A model generated the notes under the pieces. That model made no database searches, had not been told where the DNA came from, and saw nothing but the letters and a program-made list of their open reading frames with translations. DNA of 64,000 bases from Terrisporobacter petrolearius. Its GTDB lineage: Bacteria; Bacillota; Clostridia; Peptostreptococcales; Peptostreptococcaceae. A program made the position numbers and the translations under genes. The DNA lies in the NCBI RefSeq assembly GCF_032598785.1, contig NZ_CP102984.1; one strand, given 5' to 3'. Positions 16,670 to 25,421 of this stretch are shown one piece after another. Position 1 is the first letter of the stretch. Each line of letters starts with the position of its first letter.

Positions 16670-17545
16670 TTATAGTACTTTGTCTAAAGAGAAGTTTTCC
16701 AGACCTAAATAATAGGCTGCTGTATCTATTAGAGCTTCCATTGGGCAAAGTCCTACTATTTCACTTCCTGTAACATTTACACCATATCTTCTAGCTTCCA
16801 TTTTTACAGCTTCGAAAGCCCTATATATGGCAGTTTTACTATAATCAGTTAAGTTCATAGTAACTTGAGTTATATTTCTTTCAGGAACTTCTACTGGTCC
16901 TGCTTTTATATATCTGTATCCACCACTAGAGTGTCTTATAGTTTTTGCAATCTTACTTGCTATTTCTATATTTGGTGTATCTAGGTTTATATTATATGCT
17001 ATAAGAGGTTTTCTAGCTCCTATTGCTATGGCACCAGCAGTTGGGTGTTTTTTTGCAGGTCCAAAGTCTGGCTCCCAAGCTGTATCTTTTAATTTTTCAT
17101 CTAAACCTTCGTACTCTCCTTTTCTAACAACTGCTAAATTTTCTCTTTCAGGTTTTGTTGCAGAAGCTTCATAAAGAAATACTGGTATATTGTAAGATTG
17201 TCCTACCATTTCACCTAATTCTTTTGAAAGAGCAACTGCATCCTCCATAGTCATCCCTTTTATAGGAATAAATGGACAAACATCACAAGCTCCAAATCTA
17301 GAGTGTTGTCCCTTATGATTGTTCATATCTATAACTTCTGATGCCACACCGATTGCTTCAAAAACTGCTTTTTTTACAGCTTGTGGCTCACCTATTACAG
17401 TAACTACTACTCTATTATAGTCTTTGTCTGCTTCATAGTTTAATAGTTTAACCCCTGGAACACCTCTTAATGGGCTTACTATTTTTTCTATTTTTTCTAA
17501 GTCTACACCTTCACTAAAATTTGGTACGCATTGTACTATTGCCAT
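16670..17545 (-). CDS. ftcD: Glutamate formimidoyltransferase
   Basis: A 291-residue single-domain enzyme that transfers the formimino group from N-formimino-glutamate to tetrahydrofolate, releasing glutamate. It begins AIVQCVPNFSEGVDLEKIEKI, the classic N-terminal signature of the formiminotransferase domain, with HKGQHSRFGACDVCPFIP near residue 80 and the histidine HPTAGAIAIGARKPLIAYN near 185. The cyclodeaminase domain is a separate gene (fchA) two genes downstream. The start follows AGGGGG. Confidence 0.95.
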   Translation of the reverse strand: MAIVQCVPNFSEGVDLEKIEKIVSPLRGVPGVKLLNYEADKDYNRVVVTVIGEPQAVKKAVFEAIGVASEVIDMNNHKGQHSRFGACDVCPFIPIKGMTMEDAVALSKELGEMVGQSYNIPVFLYEASATKPERENLAVVRKGEYEGLDEKLKDTAWEPDFGPAKKHPTAGAIAIGARKPLIAYNINLDTPNIEIASKIAKTIRHSSGGYRYIKAGPVEVPERNITQVTMNLTDYSKTAIYRAFEAVKMEARRYGVNVTGSEIVGLCPMEALIDTAAYYLGLENFSLDKVL

Positions 17546-17696
17546 ATTTTTTTCCCCCTATTTACGATAATTATTTTAGTTAATATTTTGTATATTTATA
17601 AACAAAGTCTATACTTCTAGTAATAAACTGCACAGACTTTGTCTTATAAACCTAATTAATTTTAAGTAAGATTTATATCTTCAGTGGATAAAATTA

Positions 17697-19739
17697 TTAT
17701 TCAAATATTTTATCTCCAACTAAATCCTCGATCATTTCATCATCTGCTATAAATGGAAGTGTTAAATGGTCTTTTCCTTCACACATTTTATTGTATTCTA
17801 TAACTGTAGTTATAGAGTTTTCATTTCTAGCCCAAGCACGTCTAGCAACACCACTCATAACATCCCAAGGCATAGAAGTTCTTAGTATATCATCAACTCT
17901 CTGAGATCCATCAAGAACCATACCAAAACCACCATTTATAGATTTTCCAATTCCTACTCCTCCACCATTGTGAAGAGCTACCAAACTCATTCCTCTAGCA
18001 CAGTTTCCTGCAAAGCAGTGAGTAGCCATATCAGCCATTATATTACTTCCATCTTTTATGTTGGAAGTTTCTCTAAATGGAGAGTCTGTCCCTGATACAT
18101 CATGATGATCTCTACCCATCATAACTGGTCCTATTTCTCCACGTCTTACCATATCGTTAAACTTAAGAGCTATATTTGTTCTACCCATAGCGTCTTGATA
18201 TAATATTCTTGCTTGTGTTCCCACAACAAGATTGTTTTTAACTGCATCTCTTATCCATATCCAGTTATCTCTATCTTGGTATCTCCTTTGTGGATCTATA
18301 CAACTCATAGCTGCTTCATCAGTTTTAACTAAATCTTCATGCTTACCACTTAAACAAACCCATCTAAATGGACCATATCCAAAATCAAATAATTGAGGAC
18401 CTAAAATATCTTCAACATAAGATGGGAATATAAATCCGTCTTTTTCGTCTACACCATTTTTAGAAATCTCTTTGCATCCAGCATCATAAACTGCTTTCAT
18501 AAAACTGTTACCATAATCAAAGAAGTAAACTCCTCTATCATGTAATATCTTAATTAGTTCAAAGTGTTTTCTTAATGTTTCATCTACTAAATGAGCAAAT
18601 TTTTGCGGGTCATGGGCTAGTAATTCTGTTCTTTGTTCAAAAGTCATTCCAACAGGACAATAACCACCATCATAAACTGCATGACAAGAGGTTTGGTCTG
18701 ACAATAAATCTATATGAATATTTTCATCTACTGCATATTCAAGCAAATCAACTATATTACCATGAAAAGCTATAGCGCAAGGTTCTTTTGCATCCATTTT
18801 TTCCTTAGCAAGTTTAAAAGCATCTTCTGGTGAATTACTTACTTCACTTACCCACCCTTGATCAAATCTAGTTTTTATTCTAGAAATATCAACTTCTGCA
18901 ACTATTCCAACACCGCCTGCTATTTCTACAGCTTTACCTTGGGCACCACTCATTCCTCCAAGACCTGAAGTAACAAATAATCTTCCCTTCAAATCTTCAT
19001 CTTGAGGTATACCAAGTTTTAGTCTTCCTGCATTTAATACAGTTGAGTAAGTTCCATGAACTATACCTTGTGGTCCTATATACATCCATCCACCAGCAGT
19101 CATTTGACCATAGTTTGCCACACCTATGGCAGTTGCTCTTTTCCAATCATCTAAATTATCGAACATACCTATCATAAGTGAGTTTGTAAGTATAACTCTA
19201 GGTGCATCTGGTTTAGATTTGAAAAGTCCCACAGGATGACCAGATTGTATAACTAAAGTTTGATCCTGCGTTAAAACTTCTAAGTATTTTTTTACAAGTT
19301 GATATTGCATCCAGTTTTGAAATACTTGACCTGTTTCTCCATAAGTTACAAGTTCATAAGGATAAAGTGCCACATCAAAGTCTAAGTTGTTATCTATCAT
19401 AACTTGAAAAGCTTTTCCATCTGTACATTTTCCTTTATACTCATCTATTTGCTTTCCATAAATCCTTTCTTCTGGTCTAAATCTATAACCATAGATTCTT
19501 CCATAAGTCATTAATTCATCTAAAAACTCTGGCGCTAAATTTTCATGATACTCTTCTGGTATATATCTTAAAGCATTTTTTAAAGCTAATTTTATATCAG
19601 CATTGCTTAATTTTGCTTCTCTTCTTGGAGCTCTTCTTATTCCTTTTTCAAATGTGGGTATTTCTTTAGGTATGTCAGTTAATTTGATTGTCATAGCATT
19701 TTTTATCTCTTCATTATTAAAATTCAAAGTCTTTTCCAT
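17697..19739 (-). CDS. hutU: Urocanate hydratase
   Basis: The enzyme (680 residues) adds water to urocanate to give imidazolonepropionate, using NAD+ as a tightly bound electrophile. Family blocks include YGQMTAGGWMYIGPQGIVHGT near residue 220, GRLFVTSGLGGMSGAQ near 250, SDQTSCHAVYDGGYCPVG near 345 and GRDHHDVSGTDSPFRET near 545. It is longer than the about 550-residue Pseudomonas/Bacillus enzyme, as is common in clostridial versions, with an extended N-terminus. It lies 65 bases downstream of hutH. A hairpin (ACAAAGTCT / AGACTTTGT) in the gap before ftcD may trim the message. Confidence 0.94.
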   Translation of the reverse strand: MEKTLNFNNEEIKNAMTIKLTDIPKEIPTFEKGIRRAPRREAKLSNADIKLALKNALRYIPEEYHENLAPEFLDELMTYGRIYGYRFRPEERIYGKQIDEYKGKCTDGKAFQVMIDNNLDFDVALYPYELVTYGETGQVFQNWMQYQLVKKYLEVLTQDQTLVIQSGHPVGLFKSKPDAPRVILTNSLMIGMFDNLDDWKRATAIGVANYGQMTAGGWMYIGPQGIVHGTYSTVLNAGRLKLGIPQDEDLKGRLFVTSGLGGMSGAQGKAVEIAGGVGIVAEVDISRIKTRFDQGWVSEVSNSPEDAFKLAKEKMDAKEPCAIAFHGNIVDLLEYAVDENIHIDLLSDQTSCHAVYDGGYCPVGMTFEQRTELLAHDPQKFAHLVDETLRKHFELIKILHDRGVYFFDYGNSFMKAVYDAGCKEISKNGVDEKDGFIFPSYVEDILGPQLFDFGYGPFRWVCLSGKHEDLVKTDEAAMSCIDPQRRYQDRDNWIWIRDAVKNNLVVGTQARILYQDAMGRTNIALKFNDMVRRGEIGPVMMGRDHHDVSGTDSPFRETSNIKDGSNIMADMATHCFAGNCARGMSLVALHNGGGVGIGKSINGGFGMVLDGSQRVDDILRTSMPWDVMSGVARRAWARNENSITTVIEYNKMCEGKDHLTLPFIADDEMIEDLVGDKIFE

Positions 19740-19803
19740 TTCGATTTCCCCTTTAAAAGTTTATTTTTAATCAGAATAAATATATAATTTATTTTTTATA
19801 AAA

Positions 19804-21387
19804 CTATATATTTTCTGATAGCTGTCCCTTTGTTTCTATATCTTCAAATAATAATATTTCTTGTTCTAAAGCTTCTTCAACAGCTTCAACTAGCAAATTT
19901 TCTTTTATAAGGTCTTCACAAATATTTATATCTTTGTACATTATTCTATCTTTATCTATAAATGGAGTATGCTCTCTCACAATATTGTAAGCAGCCTCTG
20001 TACCTACTCCTAATTTTTTCTTACCTCTTAAGTCTATTGCTTGAACACTTGTTAATATTTCCATAGCAATAACTTTTCTCACATTATCCATAATATCTCT
20101 AGCTTTTCTAGCTGCTATTGTTCCCATAGAAACATGATCTTCTTGATTTGCAGAAGAAGGAATAGAGTCTACACTTGCTGGATGAGCTAAAACTTTATTT
20201 TCTGAAACAAGTGATGCGGCAGAATACTGAACTATCATAAATCCAGAGTTTAAACCACCATGATTAACTAAAAATGCTGGTAAACCATAACTTAAAGCTG
20301 GATTTACCATTTTTTCTAATCTTCTTTCTGCTATATTTGCCATTTCTGCCAAAGCAATTCCAAGGAAATCAAAGCTTAAAGCCATTGGTTGCCCATGAAA
20401 ATTACCTCCAGAAATTATTTTTTGATCTTCTCCTGGGAATATTATTGGATTGTCTGTAACTGAGTTCATTTCTATTTCTAATTTATTTTTTACATATTCT
20501 AAGGCATCTTTGCTAGCTCCATGGATTTGTGGCGAACATCTTAGAGAATATGCATCTTGAGTTCTAAGTTGCCCTTGCTTAGTAACCATTTCGCTTCCTT
20601 CCACCATAGTTAACACATTTTTTGCAGTATTAAATTGTCCTTTGTGAGGTCTGACTAAATTAACTCTTTCATCCATGGCACAAGTTATACCATTTAATGC
20701 TTCCATTGTTAAGCATAAAGATATATCAGCAGTTTTCATTAAATTTAGTGCATCATGAATAGTTATTGCACCAACTGCAGTCATACATTGAGTTCCGTTT
20801 ATTAATGCTAAACCTTCTTTTGCACCTAAGTATTCAAGAGGTTTTATTCCTGCTTTTTCCATAGCATCTTTGGATTCCATTCTTTTACCTTCATAAATTG
20901 CTTCACCAAGGCCTAACATAGTAAGTACCATATGAGACAGTGGAGCCAAATCTCCTGATGAGCCAAGTGACCCTTTTTCTGGAACTATTGGATGAACTCC
21001 TTTGTTTATCATAGAAGTTAATACTTCTAAGGTTTCACATCTTGCTCCCGAATATCCCTTAGATAATGCATTTGCTCTAAGTAGCATCATAGCTCTTACG
21101 ATTTCTTCACTTAAGGGGTTTCCCACACCACACGAATGAGACATTATAAGATTAGTTTGTAATTGTCTGCACTCATCTTTTGATATTGCCACGTCAGAAA
21201 ACTTACCAAATCCAGTAGTTATTCCATAAGATATTCGGCCTGCATCTACTATGTCGTCAACTATTTGTCTAGAAGTTTTCACTTTTTCTAGAGCCTCTCT
21301 ACTTATTTCTACAGGAAAATTGTATCTAGCAACATTCACTAAATCATCTAATGTAAGACTATTACCATCGATTATTATTTTTTTCAT
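19804..21387 (-). CDS. hutH: Histidine ammonia-lyase
   Basis: First enzyme of the pathway, deaminating L-histidine to urocanate. The 527-residue protein has the aromatic amino-acid lyase fold with SYGITTGFGKF near residue 53, SHSCGVGNPL near 90, FHGQPMALSFD near 350 and SANQEDHVSMG near 425. The electrophilic MIO cofactor normally forms from Ala-Ser-Gly; here the segment reads GSLGSSGDLAPLSHM, so the tripeptide is Ser-Ser-Gly. The central Ser and Gly are kept. It heads the hut operon, preceded by GGGGAGG. Confidence 0.94.
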   Translation of the reverse strand: MKKIIIDGNSLTLDDLVNVARYNFPVEISREALEKVKTSRQIVDDIVDAGRISYGITTGFGKFSDVAISKDECRQLQTNLIMSHSCGVGNPLSEEIVRAMMLLRANALSKGYSGARCETLEVLTSMINKGVHPIVPEKGSLGSSGDLAPLSHMVLTMLGLGEAIYEGKRMESKDAMEKAGIKPLEYLGAKEGLALINGTQCMTAVGAITIHDALNLMKTADISLCLTMEALNGITCAMDERVNLVRPHKGQFNTAKNVLTMVEGSEMVTKQGQLRTQDAYSLRCSPQIHGASKDALEYVKNKLEIEMNSVTDNPIIFPGEDQKIISGGNFHGQPMALSFDFLGIALAEMANIAERRLEKMVNPALSYGLPAFLVNHGGLNSGFMIVQYSAASLVSENKVLAHPASVDSIPSSANQEDHVSMGTIAARKARDIMDNVRKVIAMEILTSVQAIDLRGKKKLGVGTEAAYNIVREHTPFIDKDRIMYKDINICEDLIKENLLVEAVEEALEQEILLFEDIETKGQLSENI

Positions 21388-21636
21388 ATAAACCTCCCCA
21401 AAACCTGTAATTAAATTTTATTGTTTATACTACATACTAAAAATTGTTAAAAAATATTTATTCTAAATATTCTACATATTCCGAGGAGTATCCTTCCATA
21501 TGTTACCATAATGTTTTTATTTAAAATATAAATTAAAATATATAGAAAAATATACTTCTCCCATTTAGCTAATCTCCTTCTAGAAATCCACATTTTATTT
21601 TGTCAAACATATGATTAAAGGTTGAAATTTACATAT

Positions 21637-21664
21637 AAAAAGGATGTATCAAAAAAATACACCC
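21637..21664 (-). terminator. Terminator of the ccpA-like gene
   Basis: On the minus strand GGGTGTAT and ATACATCC pair with one G-U wobble and are followed by a T-run. Confidence 0.7.
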
Positions 21665-21685
21665 TTGAGTTTTAATATTTAATTT

Positions 21686-22696
21686 TTATTTTTTTATAAC
21701 AGATTCTCTTTCCATAATTTGGTATGGTAATTCTATTTTCTTTTCTTCTACAGATTCACCATTTATTATTTTAATTAAAGCTCTTATTGAAACTGCTCCC
21801 ATATCGAATAATGGTTGATAAACTGTTGTCAATTTCGGTCTATATATTTTTGCAAGTTTTGTATCGTTAAATCCAGCTACAGAAATATCTTCCGGAACAC
21901 TGTAACCTGAATCAAAGATTGCATTTATTGCTCCAACAGCTGCTTCATCACCTGTAACAAAAACTGCCGATGGTATTATTTTTTCATCTATAAGCTCTTT
22001 CATTGAGTTATATCCGCCCTCATAATCAGTATTTCCATATCTGATTAGTTCATCTCTAACTGATATATCGTTATCTTTTAGAGCAGCTTCATAACCTCTT
22101 CTTCTTTCAATTTCTAGTATAGTATCTTCCTTACTAGTCATGATTAATGCTATGTCTTTGTGATTATTTTCAATTAGATACTTAGTCATGTCGTAAGTAG
22201 CTTTTTCGTTACTTGTACTTACAGTGTAAATGTCATAATCTCTTGCTGTTTTACTTATGTATACTGCAGGAATACGACTTTCTTTCATAAAGTTTACATG
22301 CTCTTCATCTAATATCCAAGATAGCATAACTATACCTTCAACTTGCTTAGTTTTAAGTAGTCTTATACTATCTAGTTCTTGCTCTTTATCTGAATAAGTA
22401 TTAACTAAAAGTATATCGTAGTCATACATCTTAGCAACCGCTTCTATTCCGTTCAATATTTCATTAACAAAAGAGTCTGATACTTCTGGAACTATGACTC
22501 CTATTAATTTACTTTTTTTAGTAACTAAACTCCTAGCAAGAGGATTAGGTACATAACCTGTTTCTTTAATTACTTCTAAAACCCTTTGTTTAACTTCGTC
22601 CGTTACTGGTTTCGAATCATTTATAACTCTTGAAACTGTTGATATGGATACACCAGCCAGTTTCGCAACATCTTTTATCGTTACGTTATTATTCAT
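21686..22696 (-). CDS. ccpA: LacI-family regulator, CcpA-like
   Basis: A 336-residue LacI/GalR protein: helix-turn-helix NVTIKDVAKLAGVSISTVSRV at residues 4-24, hinge helix NPLARSLVTKKSK near 55, then a periplasmic-binding-protein-like core. No sugar operon abuts it, its length is that of CcpA, and I recall that C. difficile ccpA lies close to cdeC, as here. CcpA binds cre sites with HPr-Ser46-P and represses genes for secondary carbon and amino-acid use. The hut operon downstream could be one target. A local sugar-specific LacI regulator is the alternative. Confidence 0.65.
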   Translation of the reverse strand: MNNNVTIKDVAKLAGVSISTVSRVINDSKPVTDEVKQRVLEVIKETGYVPNPLARSLVTKKSKLIGVIVPEVSDSFVNEILNGIEAVAKMYDYDILLVNTYSDKEQELDSIRLLKTKQVEGIVMLSWILDEEHVNFMKESRIPAVYISKTARDYDIYTVSTSNEKATYDMTKYLIENNHKDIALIMTSKEDTILEIERRRGYEAALKDNDISVRDELIRYGNTDYEGGYNSMKELIDEKIIPSAVFVTGDEAAVGAINAIFDSGYSVPEDISVAGFNDTKLAKIYRPKLTTVYQPLFDMGAVSIRALIKIINGESVEEKKIELPYQIMERESVIKK

Positions 22697-23130
22697 TTCG
22701 TGCCTCCTATTATTACTATCAGTACGATTTCTTTGTCTAATCTCTTCATTTTAACATAACTTGCGTATTTTATAAATACATATTATAATTTATTTCTATG
22801 CCAAAATGCTAAAAAGCTTTTTGTTATTATTATCAACTTATACTTATTATTTACATTTAATTTATTAATATTTAAAATCTCATTAATTAAAGAGAATAAT
22901 AAGACAAGAAATTAATAATCTCAAATATATCTACCTTTATTTTTGTACAAGAATGTTAATAGTACTTGCAGCTGGATATCTAAACGGATACGCTACTGAA
23001 TATAAATATTCTACTATATTTGTTACAATTTCTGCCATAGGTTCAGCACCTTTAGTTGAAAATATGGATATTTTTACAAATAAAAGAATCTTAAGCTATA
23101 AACAGCTTAAGATTTTTTATTTTTCAATGT
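22697..23130 (+). other. Intergenic region with a possible degenerate coding remnant
   Basis: An open plus-strand stretch at about 22953-23110 encodes GYLNGYATEYKYSTIFVTIS and ends next to a good plus-strand terminator, which suggests that a transcript once ended here. There is no ribosome site before its ATG and I recognise no family. The remainder upstream of the LacI gene is AT-rich, without a clear promoter. Confidence 0.3.
23087..23124 (+). terminator. Orphan plus-strand terminator
   Basis: Perfect 11-bp stem AATCTTAAGCT / AGCTTAAGATT (23087-23097, 23104-23114) followed by T-rich sequence. No convincing gene precedes it on the plus strand; on the minus strand it could only weakly serve the HAAS gene, whose stop lies at 23131. 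Confidence 0.65.
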
Positions 23131-23883
23131 CTAACCATTTGACTTTGTTATTCTTCTTGATTCAAATATACATAAAGCAATACATAGTAAGTATGGAATA
23201 ATAGGAACTAAAAGATTCTTTCCAAAGCTAATATTTGTAAAACTTTCTATTATTGAAGGAATGTACATTAAAAACGGCATCATTAAATACCATGTATCTA
23301 TTTTTTTTGATACAACAAAACATGCTATAAATAAAACACCAATCATTATACTTACTATTGATTTATTAATAACTATAGATTGTTCCATGTTTCTTCCTAT
23401 TAGTCCTATAATAACAAAAGTTACTATATTCATGAAAAACAAAACAAATATTCCTATAGTAAATTTTTTATCCTTAAATGCAAATTTTCTAGCTAGAACC
23501 ACTAATAAAATAGTCATAACTATATAGTCTAAAGGGGTTAATATTGCTTCCATAATTGACATAGTAACTATGCCATTTTTTATTCCACTTAAAAATATCC
23601 ATGTTCCAAAACCTAAAATAAGCATTAAGACTGCTTCTATTAATTCTTTTTTACTAAAAGATAGTTCCTCAGCCACAGATTTTGCATATTCTTCAGGTGA
23701 ATTACCGAAAATATCTTCTATGCTTTTCCCTTCTTGCTCTCCAAGCATTAAATGCTCTTCTGCTTCAGCGATAAACTCTTTAATCTCATTTTCACTTTTT
23801 CCTGTACTTATTAAATACATATTTAAATTTAATATGAATTCTTCCCCTTCTTTAGATATTGTGTAATTATAATTTTTGCTCAT
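23131..23883 (-). CDS. HAAS-domain membrane protein
   Basis: A 250-residue protein with an N-terminal helical HAAS-type domain (residues 10-75, ending EEYAKSVAEELSFSKKE) followed by about six membrane helices. HAAS proteins are regularly encoded next to PadR regulators and are thought to act in membrane-linked signalling or in control of small ABC exporters; here the PadR gene lies 14 bases upstream, confirming the pairing. Its specific role is unknown. The start is ATG after AAGGAGGAG. Confidence 0.8.
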   Translation of the reverse strand: MSKNYNYTISKEGEEFILNLNMYLISTGKSENEIKEFIAEAEEHLMLGEQEGKSIEDIFGNSPEEYAKSVAEELSFSKKELIEAVLMLILGFGTWIFLSGIKNGIVTMSIMEAILTPLDYIVMTILLVVLARKFAFKDKKFTIGIFVLFFMNIVTFVIIGLIGRNMEQSIVINKSIVSIMIGVLFIACFVVSKKIDTWYLMMPFLMYIPSIIESFTNISFGKNLLVPIIPYLLCIALCIFESRRITKSNG

Positions 23884-23896
23884 AAACTACTCCTCC

Positions 23897-24217
23897 TTAC
23901 TTTCCTTCCAACAATTTATTTACACTAGTAGATATGCCTTGCCATATTACCATAAAATCATCTAACTGCTCCCTACCTTTATCTGTTAAAGAGTAGTACT
24001 TTCTCTTTGGACCACTTTCTGATGATTTAGTAGTTGTTGTAACTAACCCTTCTTTTTTCATTCTTATTAATAATGGATATATACTTCCTTCACTAACCAT
24101 ATTGAATCCATATAACTCTAATTTTTGGGTCATTTCATATCCATATACTTCTTCTTCTGATATAACAGCCAGCAAACATCCTTCTAAAATGCCCTTTAAC
24201 ATTTGTGTTGAATTCAT
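23897..24217 (-). CDS. PadR-family transcriptional regulator
   Basis: A 106-residue PadR winged-helix protein: EGCLLAVISEEEVYGYEMTQKL at residues 10-32, recognition helix and wing with VSEGSIYPLLIRMKKEGLV near 37-56, SGPKRKYYSLTDKGREQL near 67-85. It probably represses its own two-gene operon through the palindrome just upstream of the start. The inducer is unknown; relatives respond to phenolics, drugs or envelope stress. The ATG follows ATAGGAGG. Confidence 0.9.
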   Translation of the reverse strand: MNSTQMLKGILEGCLLAVISEEEVYGYEMTQKLELYGFNMVSEGSIYPLLIRMKKEGLVTTTTKSSESGPKRKYYSLTDKGREQLDDFMVIWQGISTSVNKLLEGK

Positions 24218-24231
24218 TTTATACCTCCTAT

Positions 24232-24269
24232 GTTGTAGTACAAGATAGTGAGGTAACTTGTATTACAAC
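24232..24269 (-). promoter_or_regulatory. Probable PadR operator
   Basis: Inverted repeat GTTGTAGTACAAG (24232-24244) and CTTGTATTACAAC (24257-24269), 12 of 13 positions matching, lies 15 bases upstream of the padR start and just downstream of a TATAAT box near 24283. Confidence 0.7.
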
Positions 24270-24354
24270 CTACTATAATTATAATATACTCCAATCTACC
24301 TTGTTTTGCAATATAGTTGTAATAATTTTATTATCTTTTTCTTAATACTAAAAA

Positions 24355-24385
24355 AAGTAGAAGATAATTATTTTATCTTCTACTT
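24355..24385. terminator. Terminator downstream of the orphan gene at 24395
   Basis: Perfect 13-bp stem AAGTAGAAGATAA / TTATCTTCTACTT (24355-24367, 24373-24385) with a minus-strand T-run. Confidence 0.8.
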
Positions 24386-24394
24386 TACATTTCT

Positions 24395-24916
24395 CTAGTT
24401 TAATACAGTTTTATTATATTCTATTAAGTAGCTTTCTATTAAATCTTCTAATGCTTCTTTTGTGAAAATCTCTACTGGTTCAACATGTTCTCCATTTACT
24501 GCTAAGTTGATGTAAGATGAACACAATTCTGATACTGCATAGCCTAAAGCTTGTGTAAATCTCCTTGCAATAGAATTATTAATACCTATAGATATAATAG
24601 TAACGCCTCCAGGTATTAATCTTAATATTTTTCCAAGAAGCATTTTATAAATAAATTTTTCTCTGTTCAATAAAATATTTTCACTTAAAATCTGCTTTGC
24701 ATCTAAATTATATTTATTAATTTCCCAAGTGTTTAATATTTTTAAGCACATTTCACTCTCTAAATCCATAAGTGTTGAGGAATCTGACATAGATATTGGA
24801 GTAGATGCCTTTTTAGCTGCTAATTGTCCGTAGGGTATCAATATATTTTCTTTTATATATTCTTTTTTTGAAGTGAAATCTAGTTCTTTATTTGTATACT
24901 TTATTTTAATTTCCAC
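24395..24916 (-). CDS. Hypothetical protein with a DUF697/YcjF-like segment
   Basis: A 173-residue protein starting at GTG 24916 after GATGGAGGA. The segment GKILRLIPGGVTIISIGINNSIARRFTQALGY (split here for reading: LIPGGVTIISIGIN and ARRFTQALGYAVSEL, near 95-130) resembles the paired amphipathic helices of DUF697-type proteins found at the C-terminus of some GTPases, but no GTPase domain is present. It may associate with the membrane. Function unknown. Confidence 0.55.
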   Translation of the reverse strand: MEIKIKYTNKELDFTSKKEYIKENILIPYGQLAAKKASTPISMSDSSTLMDLESEMCLKILNTWEINKYNLDAKQILSENILLNREKFIYKMLLGKILRLIPGGVTIISIGINNSIARRFTQALGYAVSELCSSYINLAVNGEHVEPVEIFTKEALEDLIESYLIEYNKTVLN

Positions 24917-24975
24917 TATTATTTTCCTCCATCTATAGAAAATTAACTTAACTTGAGACAGCTACAATTTATATA

Positions 24976-24997
24976 GCCAACGAGGCAATTTCGTTGC
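24976..24997 (-). repeat. Dispersed palindromic element, copy 1
   Basis: Read on the minus strand, TTAGCAACGA and TCGTTGGC form a hairpin that closely matches the ends of a larger hairpin at 35486-35529. It lies 5' of the orphan gene ending at 24395. Confidence 0.5.
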
Positions 24998-25090
24998 TAA
25001 TTCAGGCCACCACAAGGCTCAAATAAGTTCTTTAGACATATTATTCTATAAATGTTTATAAATACCTTTATTTGTATAAGTTGTTTTATA

Positions 25091-25243
25091 TCACTTATTT
25101 TCTTCCTCACAAATCTCTTCTTTTGTTAAAATCTTTTTCCTAGATATGATCATATTGCACTCCTGGCAATAATAGCTTATACTTCCTCATCCGTCTAAAA
25201 CTTCTAGTTTGCTTTTACAATGTGGGCAGTAATATTCTTTCAT
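25091..25243 (-). CDS. Small zinc-ribbon protein with in-frame TGA (candidate selenocysteine)
   Basis: A 50-codon gene starting at ATG 25243 (AAGGAG 11 bases upstream): MKEYYCPHCKSKLEVLDG, then TGA at 25187-25189, then GSISYYCQECNMIISRKK and a short tail to a TGA stop at 25091. It resembles the C-terminal zinc ribbon of E. coli YfgJ as I recall it (CPDC...LQVLKACGAVDYFCQ...LISKKR), where the TGA position is Cys. Sequence after the TGA is fully conserved in character. A hairpin (TATTGC-CAGGAGT-GCAATA) begins 15 bases after the TGA, so this may be a selenoprotein. A recent nonsense mutation is the alternative. Confidence 0.6.
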
Positions 25244-25368
25244 TATAAATATATCTCCTTATTTTTCATTTATCCTTTCATAACTTATTTTTCTCAATAT
25301 TATTACTATAATACAAAAATTATTATACCCTATTATATATTAATCTAAATTTGTATTTTCATATATAA

Positions 25369-25412
25369 AAAAGACTCTGAAAACATCTTTTAATATGTTT
25401 CAAAGTCTTTTT
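25369..25412 (-). terminator. larC terminator
   Basis: Long imperfect stem (AAAAGACTCTGAAAACAT with ATGTTTCAAAGTCTTTT) just past the larC stop, followed by T on the minus strand. Confidence 0.75.
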
Positions 25413-25421
25413 TAACAAATA

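Noticed and set aside
22953..23201. Possible 82-codon gene
   Set aside because: No ribosome site, unrecognised sequence, overlaps the convergent HAAS gene and runs through a terminator; treated only as a possible remnant.
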